From an uncultured Methylobacter sp. (lineage in GTDB: Bacteria > Pseudomonadota > Gammaproteobacteria > Methylococcales > Methylomonadaceae): a stretch of DNA of 9,071 bases. How positions within the stretch are numbered: position 1 is the first letter of the stretch; each line of letters starts with the position of its first letter. The position numbers and the translations under genes are program-made. The notes beneath the pieces are model-generated. The model did not search any database and was not told the origin of the DNA. It saw nothing but the letters and a program-made list of their open reading frames with translations. Positions 1 through 8,113 of this stretch are shown here, in pieces. The DNA is taken from assembly GCA_903831545.1 (NCBI GenBank), contig CAIKYI010000234.1, positions 1-9,071 on the forward strand, given 5' to 3'.

Positions 1-162
1 AAGGAAAAAGACGGCAAAGGCTACGTCATCGAAGTCAATGACAATCCCAACATCGACAGCGGCATCGAGGATAAATATCTGGGTGATGAACTGTATCGAC
101 TGATTATGAAAGAGTTACTGCGGCGCATGGAAAATCGGAGTAAAGGCATATTAACGTTGTAA
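1..162 (+). CDS. RimK-like ATP-grasp ligase, C-terminal fragment
   Basis: This is the 3' end of a gene that begins before the window; reading from base 1 gives 53 residues and a TAA stop. The fragment contains EVNDNPNID (residues 11-19), which matches the Glu-x-Asn-x-Asn-Pro metal-binding motif that closes the active site of ATP-grasp ligases. It is followed by a basic helical tail (LGDELYRLIMKELLRRME). This ending resembles the RimK family proteins that carry an extra RimK-like N-terminal (RLAN) domain. Those are presumed to ligate amino acids or peptides, but their substrates are generally not known. The N-terminal region and the ATP-binding loops lie outside the window, so the subfamily cannot be confirmed. 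The family call is fairly secure, the substrate is unknown. Confidence 0.72.
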   Translation, partial: KEKDGKGYVIEVNDNPNIDSGIEDKYLGDELYRLIMKELLRRMENRSKGILTL

Positions 163-172
163 AACTTAAAAT

Positions 173-276
173 ATCACTCACTGGAATAGCTAGATGACTT
201 TGCTTGATTACGCACCCAACTTTAATCACTCACTGGAATAGCTAGATGACTTTGCTTGATTACGCACCCAACTTTA
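173..276. repeat. Perfect tandem duplication of a 52-bp unit
   Basis: Bases 173-224 and 225-276 are identical over all 52 positions, and the match stops exactly at both outer edges (t172 versus a224, a225 versus t277). The array lies in the gap between the RimK-like gene and dusA, 11 bp after the RimK-like stop codon. The unit contains the small palindrome TAGCTA but no long inverted repeat, so it does not look like a hairpin repeat or a transposon end. Perfect identity suggests recent slippage or duplication, or a repeat family maintained in this genome. No function can be assigned. Confidence 0.9.
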
Positions 277-396
277 TAGACTGCCGCGCCGTCTGCTAAG
301 ATATGTTTTTTTACCGATGCCCTGCAATTCATTACACCTGATTAAGTGAGGCGTACTGAATACTAAAAGCAAGATCAATCTAACCCTATTTAAACC

Positions 397-1425
397 ATGT
401 CAAACCCAAGTAAACCCGTTCAAATCATAGCCATTGCGCCCATGCTGGACTGGACTGACAAACATTGCCGGTATTTTCATCGGCTGATTTCTGAACACGC
501 GTTTTTATATACCGAAATGGTCACCACCGGCGCCCTAATCCACGCTGACCATCACCGTTTTTTGCAATTTAATGCCGCAGAACATCCTGTTGCCTTTCAG
601 TTGGGAGGCAGCAATCCTCGCGAATTAGCCTACTGCGCAAAGATGGTAGAAGATTATGGCTATGACGAAGTGAATTTAAATGTCGGCTGCCCTAGCGATC
701 GAGTTCAAAATGGTCGTTTTGGCGCCTGCCTGATGGCGGAACCCGAGTTGGTTGCTGAATGCGTCTCCGCCATGCAACGGGCGGTTTCAATTCCGGTCAC
801 GGTCAAATCAAGAATCGGAATTGATGACAGGGATTCTTATCAGGAGTTAGTCCATTTTATTTCCACTGTTGCCGATGCCGGATGCGAAACTTTTATCATT
901 CATGCCAGAAAAGCCTGGCTAAGCGGTTTATCACCCAAGCAAAATCGCGATATTCCACCGTTGCGCTACGACGTGGTTTATCAAATAAAACAGGACTTCC
1001 CGCAACTCAAAATCATCCTGAATGGCGGCATTACCAGCCTCGACCAGGCTGAAGAGGTTTTGCAACAGGTTGATGGCGTCATGATAGGTCGGGAAGCTTA
1101 TCACAACCCCTATCTTCTGGCAGACGTGGACAGACGCTTTTATGGCAGCACCAAACAACCCCACTCACGAGACCAAATTTTTCAAGTGTTAATACCTTAT
1201 ATTGAGCAACAGCTTGACCAAGGCATACGTTTAAACAGTATTACGCGGCATATTTTGGGTCTTTTTCATGGCGAACCTGGAGCCAGGGGGTGGCGCCGGC
1301 ATCTGAGCGAGAATGTCTGCAAACCGGGCGCAAACATTAAAGTGCTGTTAGAAGCATTGGCAAAAACATATCCAAATGAGCAACTGCATGAACATGGAAC
1401 GGATGCTCAAAGTACGCGCCTTTAG
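397..1425 (+). CDS. dusA: tRNA-dihydrouridine(20/20a) synthase DusA
   Basis: DusA is an FMN-dependent, NADPH-using enzyme that reduces uridines 20 and 20a in the D-loop of tRNAs in the cytoplasm. The 342-residue product has the family landmarks in order: the FMN-site motif APMLDWTD (14-21), EMVTTGAL (40-47), the substrate-facing loop LNVGCPS with catalytic Cys98, VKSRIGID (136-143, with Lys137 and Arg139), [16 protein letters not shown] (169-184), the phosphate-binding NGGI (209-212) and the second phosphate site MIGREAY (229-235). The HARKAWLxGLSPKxNR stretch distinguishes DusA from DusB and DusC. Length is normal. An in-frame TAA lies about five codons upstream, so the ATG at 397 is the earliest ATG available; no clear Shine-Dalgarno precedes it. 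It appears to be a stand-alone transcription unit, with gaps of more than 200 bp on both sides. Confidence 0.96.
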   Translation: MSNPSKPVQIIAIAPMLDWTDKHCRYFHRLISEHAFLYTEMVTTGALIHADHHRFLQFNAAEHPVAFQLGGSNPRELAYCAKMVEDYGYDEVNLNVGCPSDRVQNGRFGACLMAEPELVAECVSAMQRAVSIPVTVKSRIGIDDRDSYQELVHFISTVADAGCETFIIHARKAWLSGLSPKQNRDIPPLRYDVVYQIKQDFPQLKIILNGGITSLDQAEEVLQQVDGVMIGREAYHNPYLLADVDRRFYGSTKQPHSRDQIFQVLIPYIEQQLDQGIRLNSITRHILGLFHGEPGARGWRRHLSENVCKPGANIKVLLEALAKTYPNEQLHEHGTDAQSTRL

Positions 1426-1568
1426 AAGGCTGTAAGAGCGAGCGGATTTAAACGGATTTTAAAATCCCAGTCTGTATTGCCTTTTTTAATCCATGTCATC
1501 GGTGTTCCATTGTTTTATTCCTTTATAAGCTTACTTTCTTCCAAAGCCAACGCCTGTAAGTGTATCTG

Positions 1569-1597
1569 TTGACGAAGTGCTGAAGCTTTAATATTAA
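1569..1597 (+). promoter_or_regulatory. Sigma70-type promoter for folE
   Basis: TTGACG (1569-1574, five of six matches to the -35 consensus) is separated by exactly 17 bp from TATTAA (1592-1597, four of six matches to the -10 consensus). Transcription would begin near 1604, giving a leader of roughly 45 nt before the folE start at 1648. No clear operator or riboswitch was seen in that short leader. The same promoter would be expected to serve hemH downstream. This is motif-based inference only. Confidence 0.5.
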
Positions 1598-1647
1598 GGG
1601 CTCTATGTGTATACTGACCGGCTATTTATATAACCAGGAAAGAAATA

Positions 1648-2190
1648 ATGGAAGAGCATTTTGCCAAGATTATCGAAGCAGTCGGTGAAGATTTAAATCG
1701 CGAAGGTTTGATCGATACGCCAAAACGCGCGGCCAAGGCTTTCAAGTTTTTAAACAACGGCTACGAAAAAACGCTGGATGAAGTGCTTAATGGCGCCATA
1801 TTTACCGCAGACACTGAAGATATGGTAATTGTAAAAGACATCGAACTCTACTCTTTGTGTGAACATCATTTACTGCCCTTTATCGGCAAATGTCATGTCG
1901 GTTATTTGCCTCAAGGTAAAGTCATGGGCTTGTCCAAAGTGGCTCGCGTTATCGATATGTACGCTCGTCGCCTGCAAATTCAGGAAGTGCTTACCAAACA
2001 AATCGCCGATGCAATTGAAAAGGCAACCGGCGCCAGAGGTGTCGCAGTGGTCATTGAAGCCAAACATTTATGCATGATGATGCGCGGCGTTGAAAAACAA
2101 AACTCAGTAATGACCACATCAGTAATGACCGGCATTTTTCGTAAAGAGATCAGTACCCGCTCAGAGTTTTTAAATCTGATCAACAGATAA
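1648..2190 (+). CDS. folE: GTP cyclohydrolase I (FolE)
   Basis: FolE converts GTP to 7,8-dihydroneopterin triphosphate, the first committed step of folate and other pterin synthesis, as a zinc-dependent toroidal multimer in the cytoplasm. The 180-residue product has the complete catalytic core: [10 protein letters not shown] near the N-terminus (23-32), [19 protein letters not shown] (70-88) with zinc ligands Cys71 and His74, [20 protein letters not shown] (94-113), and [12 protein letters not shown] (140-151) with the third zinc ligand Cys142. It lacks the longer N-terminal extension of the E. coli enzyme but keeps the fold-defining parts, as in many bacterial FolE proteins. The ATG at 1648 has a good ribosome-binding site, AGGAAAG at 1636-1642. 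It is followed 46 bp later by hemH and probably shares its transcript. Confidence 0.97.
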   Translation: MEEHFAKIIEAVGEDLNREGLIDTPKRAAKAFKFLNNGYEKTLDEVLNGAIFTADTEDMVIVKDIELYSLCEHHLLPFIGKCHVGYLPQGKVMGLSKVARVIDMYARRLQIQEVLTKQIADAIEKATGARGVAVVIEAKHLCMMMRGVEKQNSVMTTSVMTGIFRKEISTRSEFLNLINR

Positions 2191-2236
2191 ATCCAGGTAA
2201 ACAACACAATTACTCGTAGTGAGCGGAGTCGAACAC

Positions 2237-3205
2237 ATGTCACATAAAAAAACCGGTGTCCTGCTGGCAAATCTGGGTTCGCCCGCAGCGCCGACAGTCT
2301 CGGCAGTCAGGCGTTTTCTTAAGGAATTCCTGTGGGATCCACGCGTGGTTAATCTGCCTCGCCCCTTATGGTGGATAATTTTACATTTTATTGTGTTGCC
2401 TTTTCGCCCCCAAAAATCGCTAAAAGCCTATAAAAAAATATGGCATGAAAAAGGGTCACCGTTAATTTATCTGACCCGCCAGTTAAGTGAAAAAGTTGCC
2501 GACAAGTTAAAGGACAAAGGCATTACCACCCGGCATGTGATGCGTTACGGGGAGCCCTCCATAGCCAAACAGTTGCAAGCCTTTAAAAAGGAAGGCATTG
2601 AAAATGTAATTATCCTTCCGTTATATCCTCAATATTCTTCGACCACTACGGCATCAATCTATGATGACATGGTCAAAAAGCTTAATCAGTGGCGACATCT
2701 GCCCGACATTCACTTTATCAGCGATTATCACCAGGATACTCACTACATTGCTGCTGTTGCCGAAGCCATCAACCGACACTGGCAGGAACATGGTAAAAAT
2801 GAGTTATTGTTGATGTCTTTTCATGGTTTGCCCGAACAATTAACCAAATGGGGCGATCCTTATTTTCATCAATGTCATAAAACCGGGGCGTTGCTTGCCG
2901 AAAAACTGGGCCTTGATGAAAAGCAGTGGCTGCTGGTCTTTCAATCCCGTTTTGGCAAAGCCGAATGGCTGAAACCTTATTGCGTGAACACGCTGGAAGA
3001 ACTGCCAGCCAAGGGCATAAAAAAAATTGATGTTGTGTGTCCGGGGTTTGCAGTGGACTGTCTGGAAACGCTGGAAGAAATAGCCATGGAAAATAAATCT
3101 ATTTTTATGGAATCGGGCGGTGAGGATTATCGCTATATCGCTGCACTAAACGATTCGGAAATCCATGTTGATGCTATAGTTAGTCTGCTTGAACAACATT
3201 TTTAG
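2237..3205 (+). CDS. hemH: Ferrochelatase (protoporphyrin IX, HemH)
   Basis: Ferrochelatase inserts ferrous iron into protoporphyrin IX, the last step of protohaem synthesis, at the inner face of the cytoplasmic membrane. From the ATG at 2237 the product is 322 residues, a usual bacterial length. Visible motifs are the N-terminal LLANLGSP (9-16), PLYPQYSSTTTAS (128-140), LLMSFHGLPE (191-200) with catalytic His196, the porphyrin-site segment FQSRFGKAEWLKP (235-247), and CPGFAVDCLETLEEI (268-282) with Glu277 at the conserved acidic position. A GTG at 2219 would add six residues (MSGVEH). I prefer the ATG because GGAG at 2225-2228 sits 8 bp before it, the GTG has no well-placed ribosome-binding site, and the protein homology starts just after the ATG. 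It is probably co-transcribed with folE. Confidence 0.96.
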   Translation: MSHKKTGVLLANLGSPAAPTVSAVRRFLKEFLWDPRVVNLPRPLWWIILHFIVLPFRPQKSLKAYKKIWHEKGSPLIYLTRQLSEKVADKLKDKGITTRHVMRYGEPSIAKQLQAFKKEGIENVIILPLYPQYSSTTTASIYDDMVKKLNQWRHLPDIHFISDYHQDTHYIAAVAEAINRHWQEHGKNELLLMSFHGLPEQLTKWGDPYFHQCHKTGALLAEKLGLDEKQWLLVFQSRFGKAEWLKPYCVNTLEELPAKGIKKIDVVCPGFAVDCLETLEEIAMENKSIFMESGGEDYRYIAALNDSEIHVDAIVSLLEQHF

Positions 3206-3376
3206 TGAGTTCAAGTCAAACTCAAACACCGGCACCAACTCTCAAAACATTAATATGTAAACAGCTTGACTCAACACCAAGACACAAAGGACAAACCTTA
3301 CAGCTTGTTTTTATGGGAGTACCTCGTGTTCTGGTGGGGAAATATTTAAAGTTGATAACCTTCGCGGGCTAATTAA

Positions 3377-4972
3377 ATGAGTACAACACTATTGCAATGC
3401 TGGCAGGATAGCTTGCCAGCCATTAAATCCAGCAAAACGCTTGCTACCGATAGTGGCGTGCTTGATGAACGTTCCTTCAACACCATTGAAGTTGACGAAC
3501 TGTTCAATGCCGCCAATCATGCCGAAACCATTGCAGGTCAAGCGGTGCTGTTTCGTTCTTTAAGCCAGCCGCTGGACAGCCTGGAACAGATTCACGAAAA
3601 ACAGCAGGCCATTGAAGAACTGCAAAGCAATCAATTACTTAAAGATAAGCTTGAAGATCTGGTGCAACACGCTGCCGCCAATGAAAAAAACTTTTATTTA
3701 CTGTTGTTCGGCGAATTTCTGGGCTCCATGGGCACCGCTAAAACAGACTATGAAATTGAAGGTTACGGCTACCTGCAATACAAACGCGGCATCCGCCTGA
3801 TGCTTGAACTTGTCTCACAAGTTCAAGCCATAGAATCACCTCAAAGCTCCTATTTAAAAGCCCTTATCGATAAAATAAAAGCTTTTGCCCAATCTCGTCC
3901 CTGTTCGCTCATGGAAGGACCTGTTTACATTACTGAAGGGGGGATTCAGTGCAAGGAACAAAGACGAGGCTCTTTTTCGCCCGCGATCATTTTCAAACCC
4001 CGGTTCTTCAAACCCTTGCTGATTTCATTGTTCTTCGGCATCGTCTGGGCACTGGCGCATTTCTTTCCAACTGATATGTTTCAAGTTTCAGTTGCGGCGA
4101 TCCCGACAGCGATTATCTTTTTTGTGCCTTTTTTACTGATTTACTTTCCGATAGTGGGCGGCTTTGATCGTGACAGCTGCATTATTCCACTAAGAAACGA
4201 ATTTAAACATTCCCCGGCCGTTGCTGAAACACTGGATGCCCTGGGGCAGCTAGATGAATTACTGTCATTTATTAAATTTGCCGAGGCTTTTGGCGGAAGC
4301 AAAGTATTGCCTACCTTGATTGAGGCGCCACATCACCAAATCAATCTAGAAGACGCCAGAAACCCGGTTTTAGGTAAACAAAATCCCGATTATGTTGGCA
4401 ATGATTTTGTCCTGGACGAGGACAAACTGGTATTGGTAACCGGTCCCAACAGTGGCGGTAAAACCGCTTTTTGCAAAACCATTACTCAAATTCAACTTCT
4501 GGCCCAAATTGGCTGCTATGTTCCTGCTAAATCAGCCGTACTCAGCGTCGCCGACCGGATTTTTTATCAGGCACCGGATATCAGTCATCTGGATGACGGC
4601 GAAGGCAGATTTGGCACCGAATTAAAAAGAACCAAAGATATCTTTTTAGCCTCAACCCCTAAAAGCCTGGTGGTGCTGGATGAATTATCCGAAGGTACAA
4701 CCTTTGAAGAAAAAATGGAATCATCGTCGAATGTGCTTAACGGTTTTTATCGAAAAGGTAACAGCACCATTTTAATCACCCACAATCATCAACTGGTTGA
4801 TCATTTTGTCGCACAACGCATCGGCTTACCCAGACAAGTCGAGTTTGCCAATGACGCACCAACCTATAAACTGGTTGCCGGTATTTCACGCGTCAGCCAT
4901 GCCGATCGGGTCGCTAAAAAAATCGGTTTTTCCAAAGACGATATAGACAATTATCTGGCAGGTTCACAATGA
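3377..4972 (+). CDS. Membrane-anchored MutS-like ATPase
   Basis: The 531-residue protein carries a MutS-type ABC ATPase domain in its C-terminal half: Walker A GPNSGGKT (356-363), a MutS-like signature region [17 protein letters not shown] (407-423), Walker B LVVLDEL (431-437, Asp435 and Glu436) and a His-loop THNHQL (468-473, His469). The N-terminal part (about 30-200) is helical and resembles the MutS core/lever region. Two strongly hydrophobic segments, about 211-230 and 237-261, lie between the two parts, so the protein is probably held in the cytoplasmic membrane. The N-terminal mismatch-recognition domain of true MutS (with its Phe-x-Glu) is absent, so a role in classical mismatch repair is unlikely. 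Function is unknown. Its last codons overlap the purT start by 4 bp, which suggests translational coupling. The start at 3377 has only a weak ribosome-binding site. Confidence 0.85.
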   Translation: MSTTLLQCWQDSLPAIKSSKTLATDSGVLDERSFNTIEVDELFNAANHAETIAGQAVLFRSLSQPLDSLEQIHEKQQAIEELQSNQLLKDKLEDLVQHAAANEKNFYLLLFGEFLGSMGTAKTDYEIEGYGYLQYKRGIRLMLELVSQVQAIESPQSSYLKALIDKIKAFAQSRPCSLMEGPVYITEGGIQCKEQRRGSFSPAIIFKPRFFKPLLISLFFGIVWALAHFFPTDMFQVSVAAIPTAIIFFVPFLLIYFPIVGGFDRDSCIIPLRNEFKHSPAVAETLDALGQLDELLSFIKFAEAFGGSKVLPTLIEAPHHQINLEDARNPVLGKQNPDYVGNDFVLDEDKLVLVTGPNSGGKTAFCKTITQIQLLAQIGCYVPAKSAVLSVADRIFYQAPDISHLDDGEGRFGTELKRTKDIFLASTPKSLVVLDELSEGTTFEEKMESSSNVLNGFYRKGNSTILITHNHQLVDHFVAQRIGLPRQVEFANDAPTYKLVAGISRVSHADRVAKKIGFSKDDIDNYLAGSQ

Positions 4973-6165
4973 AAATAGGCACCGCATTATCGAACAGCGC
5001 AACCAAAGCCCTACTTTTGGGCAGTGGCGAACTGGGCAAGGAAGTCGCTATTGCCCTGCAACGCTTCGGCGTGGAAGTCATAGCCGCAGACCGTTATGCC
5101 AATGCTCCGGCGCATCAAGTGGCGCATCGCAGTCATGTGCTTGATATGACCGATACCATCGCTGTAAAAAACCTGATCGCCCTGGAAAAACCCGATTTTA
5201 TCATCCCGGAAATTGAAGCCATTGCAACGCAGGCGTTACTTGAAATTGAAGCGGAAGGTCAGTGCACAGTGGTGCCAAACGCCAGAGCCATTCAACTGAC
5301 CATGAACCGGGAAGGCATCAGAAACCTGGCCGCCGAACAGCTTGAAATTCCCACCTCAAAATATGCGTTCGCACAGAGTTTTGCTGAATTGCTTGCGGCG
5401 GTTGATGATGGCATCGGTTATCCCTGCTTTATCAAACCGACCATGTCTTCCTCCGGCAAGGGTCAATCGATGGTTAAAAGTGCCGATCAACTTGAGGCGG
5501 CCTGGGATTACGCCAAATCCAGCGGCCGGGTCGATACCGGCAAAGTCATCGTTGAAGCAAAAATCGACTTTGATTTTGAAATCACCTTATTAACAGTTCG
5601 CTCCAAAGATGAACTCGGCGAAATCAAAACCCATTTTTGCGCACCCATAGGCCATGTGCAGGAAAACGGTGATTACCGCGAAAGCTGGCAACCGCAAGCC
5701 ATGAGTCCCGCAGCTTTAAAAGCATCACAGGATATTGCGTTTAAAATCACCAACGAAATAGGTGGACTGGGCTTGTTTGGGGTCGAACTTTTTGTCAATG
5801 GCGATGAGGTCTGGTTTAGCGAAGTCAGTCCCAGACCGCATGATACCGGCATGGTCACCATGGTTACCCAGAAACAAACCGAATTTGACTTGCACGCCAG
5901 GGCAATTTTAGGCTTGCCAGTCCACACCTGCCATCACAGCACCGGAGCCAGCGCCGTTATTTTGGGTGGCATTAATGCAAAAGGTGTTGTTTATGAAGGC
6001 CTGGAAAAAGCGCTAACCGTGCCGACCAGCGAAATCAGATTATTTGGCAAGCCTGAAGCGTTTGTAAACAGACGCATGGGCGTTGCACTGGCAACCGCAG
6101 ATACGGTCGATGAAGCCCGAACCCGTGCGCTTAAGGCAGCCAGCATGATTGTTGTTAAAGCATGA
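4969..6165 (+). CDS. purT: Formate-dependent phosphoribosylglycinamide formyltransferase (PurT)
   Basis: PurT makes formyl-GAR from GAR, formate and ATP, a folate-independent alternative to PurN in purine synthesis, in the cytoplasm. The 398-residue protein is close to the E. coli length and has its landmarks: the N-terminal [11 protein letters not shown] (18-28), EIEAIAT (81-87), [14 protein letters not shown] (110-123), the ATP-grasp P-loop MSSSGKGQ (159-166), [10 protein letters not shown] (201-210), [10 protein letters not shown] (234-243), and the metal-binding end of the ATP-grasp domain GLFGVELF (268-275) and [13 protein letters not shown] (283-295). The ATGA overlap with the preceding MutS-like gene, with AGG at 4960-4962 as ribosome-binding site, makes co-expression likely. 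Supplying one-carbon units directly from formate would suit a C1-using host, but PurT is also common in non-methylotrophs. Confidence 0.97.
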   Translation: MKIGTALSNSATKALLLGSGELGKEVAIALQRFGVEVIAADRYANAPAHQVAHRSHVLDMTDTIAVKNLIALEKPDFIIPEIEAIATQALLEIEAEGQCTVVPNARAIQLTMNREGIRNLAAEQLEIPTSKYAFAQSFAELLAAVDDGIGYPCFIKPTMSSSGKGQSMVKSADQLEAAWDYAKSSGRVDTGKVIVEAKIDFDFEITLLTVRSKDELGEIKTHFCAPIGHVQENGDYRESWQPQAMSPAALKASQDIAFKITNEIGGLGLFGVELFVNGDEVWFSEVSPRPHDTGMVTMVTQKQTEFDLHARAILGLPVHTCHHSTGASAVILGGINAKGVVYEGLEKALTVPTSEIRLFGKPEAFVNRRMGVALATADTVDEARTRALKAASMIVVKA

Positions 6166-6230
6166 AAAAATAGTATGCTTCAATGAATGACTTTAATTGC
6201 TGTTTCAAAACCTGATAAATAGGCACAAAG

Positions 6231-6812
6231 ATGATTAGAATTGCCGTTATTTTGTCCAGTTTACTTGTCACCAACGAGGTGTTGGCCGACATCTATAAAT
6301 TCGTCGATAATGACGGTCGCGTCTACTATACCGACAAGCCAACCAATAGCTCCTACAAACGTATCATACGCACCCGGGCGCTAAATTATTCAGCTGCCCT
6401 GCCCTTTATGGGCACGAACAAAAAGAAATTCGCCGACCTTATTACTGACGCTGCCAACCGGCATCAGGTTGACCCAAAATTGTTACACGCGGTGATTCAG
6501 GCCGAGTCGGCTTATAATGCAACGGCAATATCCTCAGCCGGAGCCGTGGGTTTAATGCAGTTAATGCCTGACACCGCAAGACGCTATGGCGTTGTTGACC
6601 GAAATAGCCCCGATCAAAACATTGACGGCGGCACCCGATATTTGAAAGACCTGCTCAGACTGTTTGATTCAAACCTGAACCTGGTCGTTGCCGCCTATAA
6701 CGCCGGAGAAAATGCCGTCATCAGGCACAACAACTCCATTCCACCTTATCCTGAAACCCAGAATTATGTCAAAACAGTACTGGCTCTTTATAACAGGAAT
6801 AGTGTGAACTAA
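6231..6812 (+). CDS. Secreted lytic transglycosylase, DUF4124 plus SLT domain
   Basis: The predicted enzyme cleaves peptidoglycan glycan strands to anhydro-muropeptides in the periplasm. A hydrophobic signal peptide (1-19) ends in VLA, with likely cleavage before Asp20. Next comes a short DUF4124-type module, IYKFVDNDGRVYYTDKP (21-37), typical of small gammaproteobacterial envelope proteins. The SLT (goose-type lysozyme-like) domain spans about 66-188, with catalytic Glu92 in QAESAYN (90-96), GAVGLMQLMP (104-113), AAYNAGE (154-160) and the closing YPET/YV (173-180). There is no lipobox cysteine, so it is soluble or loosely attached rather than a lipoprotein. At 193 residues it is compact. It starts 65 bp after purT with AGG at 6221-6223; its own promoter is not obvious, so read-through from purT is possible. 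Confidence 0.92.
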   Translation: MIRIAVILSSLLVTNEVLADIYKFVDNDGRVYYTDKPTNSSYKRIIRTRALNYSAALPFMGTNKKKFADLITDAANRHQVDPKLLHAVIQAESAYNATAISSAGAVGLMQLMPDTARRYGVVDRNSPDQNIDGGTRYLKDLLRLFDSNLNLVVAAYNAGENAVIRHNNSIPPYPETQNYVKTVLALYNRNSVN

Positions 6813-6898
6813 GCCCAAATTCATTTATGGTAATCACCACCGCCCACATCGCGACTAAGTCCTTGCTTATTGACTGATAAATCGTTCGATCAACATCG

Positions 6899-6938
6899 CT
6901 TGGTTAAATAAATACTTATAAAACCAATCTTAACCAAG
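6899..6938. promoter_or_regulatory. Inverted repeat around a TATAAA box in the exporter leader
   Basis: CTTGGTTAA (6899-6907) and its exact reverse complement TTAACCAAG (6930-6938) face each other across 22 bp. TATAAA (6917-6922) lies near the centre of symmetry (6918.5). A second AACCAA (6922-6927) could also pair with the left arm. The right arm overlaps the AAGAG (6936-6940) that is the probable ribosome-binding site of the permease gene at 6950. It could be an operator around a -10 element or an RNA hairpin partly masking the ribosome-binding site. No good -35 hexamer was found at 16-18 bp upstream of TATAAA. Confidence 0.4.
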
Positions 6939-6949
6939 AGTTAATCACC

Positions 6950-8110
6950 ATGAATCACATTGCCTTAAAAATGCTGATGGGCGATAAAGGCAAATATTTC
7001 GGTATTGTTATGGGTCTAACTTTCGCCTCGTTAATTATGACCCAGCAACCGGCAATATTTTTAGGCTTGATGTCGCGATCCTACAGTTTTATCTCCGATG
7101 TCGGACTGCCTGATATTTGGGTAATGGATTCAAAAGTACAGTTCATTGATGACATCAAACCTTTGCAGGACACCGAACTTTATCGGGTACGTGGTATTTC
7201 CGGTGTGGAATGGGCGATGCCCATGTATAAAGGACTTTTAAAAGCGCGACTGACCGATGGCACTTTTCAAACCTGCAATGTCGTCGGTCTTGATGATGCC
7301 ACTTTAATTGGTGGCCCACCGCTCATGCTGGAAGGAAAGCTTGAAGACTTACGCCGCAGTGATGGCGTTATCGTTGATATAGACGGTGCGCGAGACTAGT
7401 TGGGCAAGCCCTCCTCCATTGCCGGCGGCCAACCCATGCCACTTAAAGTAGGCGACAGTCTGGAGTTAAATGATCACCGCGCCATTATTGTCGGCATCGC
7501 CAAGGTTACGCGCACCTTTCAATCCCAACCGGTGGTTTATACCACCTATTCCCGTGCCAAAAGCTACGCGCCCAGAGAACGCAAGCTGTTGTCTTTTGTC
7601 TTGGTTAAAGCCAAACAAGGCCAGAACCCGGCCGAATTAACCCGCCGCATTCGCGCCAATACCGGTTTGGCGGCTTATACCCAGGCGGAATTTATGACCC
7701 TGACTTATGAATACTTTATGCACAACACCGGCATACCGATTAATTTCGGTATTTCGGTGTTGCTGGGGTTTATAGTCGGTGCCGCGATTGCCGGCCAGAC
7801 TTTTTACAATTTCACGCTGGAAAACCTGCGCCAATTCGGCGTTCTAAAAGCCATGGGCACCAGCAACTGGACCTTGTTGCGCATGATTTTGTTGCAGGCA
7901 GTTTTGGTCGGCAGCACCGGTTATGGCTTAGGCGTAGGTTTGACAGCCTTATTTGGCTATTTAATGCGATATTCGATTTTGGCATTTAAATTCCCCTGGC
8001 AACTGCTGCTGTTCAGTGGTGCCGGCGTTAGTTTGATTTGTGTTTTTGCAGCACTCATCAGTATCTTTAAAGTCATTCGCCTGGAACCGGCGATTGTGTT
8101 TAAAGGCTAA
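6950..8110 (+). pseudogene. ABC exporter permease (MacB/DevC type) split by an in-frame amber stop
   Basis: The reading frame from 6950 to 8110 encodes one recognisable FtsX/MacB-type permease of 386 positions, broken only by TAG at 7397-7399. The first part (149 residues) has TM1 at about 17-42, followed by a periplasmic domain (VGLPDIWVMDSKVQFID... then VDIDGARD). The second part (236 residues if begun at TTG 7400) continues the periplasmic domain in the same frame and then has three membrane segments, at about 117-139, 160-189 and 199-226 of that part. It also carries ENLRQFGVLKAMGTSNW, the cytoplasmic coupling helix typical of this family, and ends with a conserved-looking RLEPAIVFKG. No frameshift or other damage is visible on either side. 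This fits a recent nonsense mutation, a sequencing error, or amber read-through. Reinitiation at TTG 7400 would give a protein lacking TM1 and has no clear ribosome-binding site. The permease would work with the ATPase and adaptor downstream. Confidence 0.8.
7397..7399 (+). other. In-frame amber codon inside the permease frame
   Basis: The codon order is GAC-TAG-TTG, joining ...DGARD to LGKPSS... in a single frame. A single base change from AAG (Lys) or CAG (Gln) would create this TAG, and a Lys here would read DKLGKP, which looks natural for this part of the family. Which residue was ancestral is inference. Confidence 0.9.
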
Positions 8111-8113
8111 GGC

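Noticed and set aside
194..299. Two very short frames opened by the ATG in each tandem-repeat unit (15 and 17 codons)
   Set aside because: They have no ribosome-binding site, arise from the same repeated ATG, and end in unrelated sequence; nothing suggests translation.
931..1164. Minus-strand open frame inside dusA, and similar antisense frames inside folE, purT, the permease and the ATPase genes
   Set aside because: Each lies wholly or mostly within a confidently identified gene on the other strand, and none shows a recognisable domain.
2219..2236. GTG at 2219 as an earlier hemH start
   Set aside because: No ribosome-binding site at proper distance precedes it, whereas GGAG at 2225-2228 suits the ATG at 2237, and the family begins at that point.
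3266..3294. TTGACT as a -35 element for the MutS-like gene
   Set aside because: The sequence 16-18 bp downstream (around GGACAA) does not resemble a -10 box.
3377..4972. Naming the MutS-like gene mutS
   Set aside because: It lacks the mismatch-recognition domain, is much shorter than MutS and has membrane segments; only the ATPase and core regions match.
6870..6922. TTGACT at 6870-6875 paired with TATAAA at 6917-6922 as a promoter for the exporter
   Set aside because: The spacing is 41 bp, far too long, and no other -35-like hexamer is at the right distance.
7397..7399. Pyrrolysine insertion at the amber codon
   Set aside because: No pyrrolysine genes are in view, the host looks gammaproteobacterial and the protein is an ordinary permease, so mutation or sequencing error is more likely.
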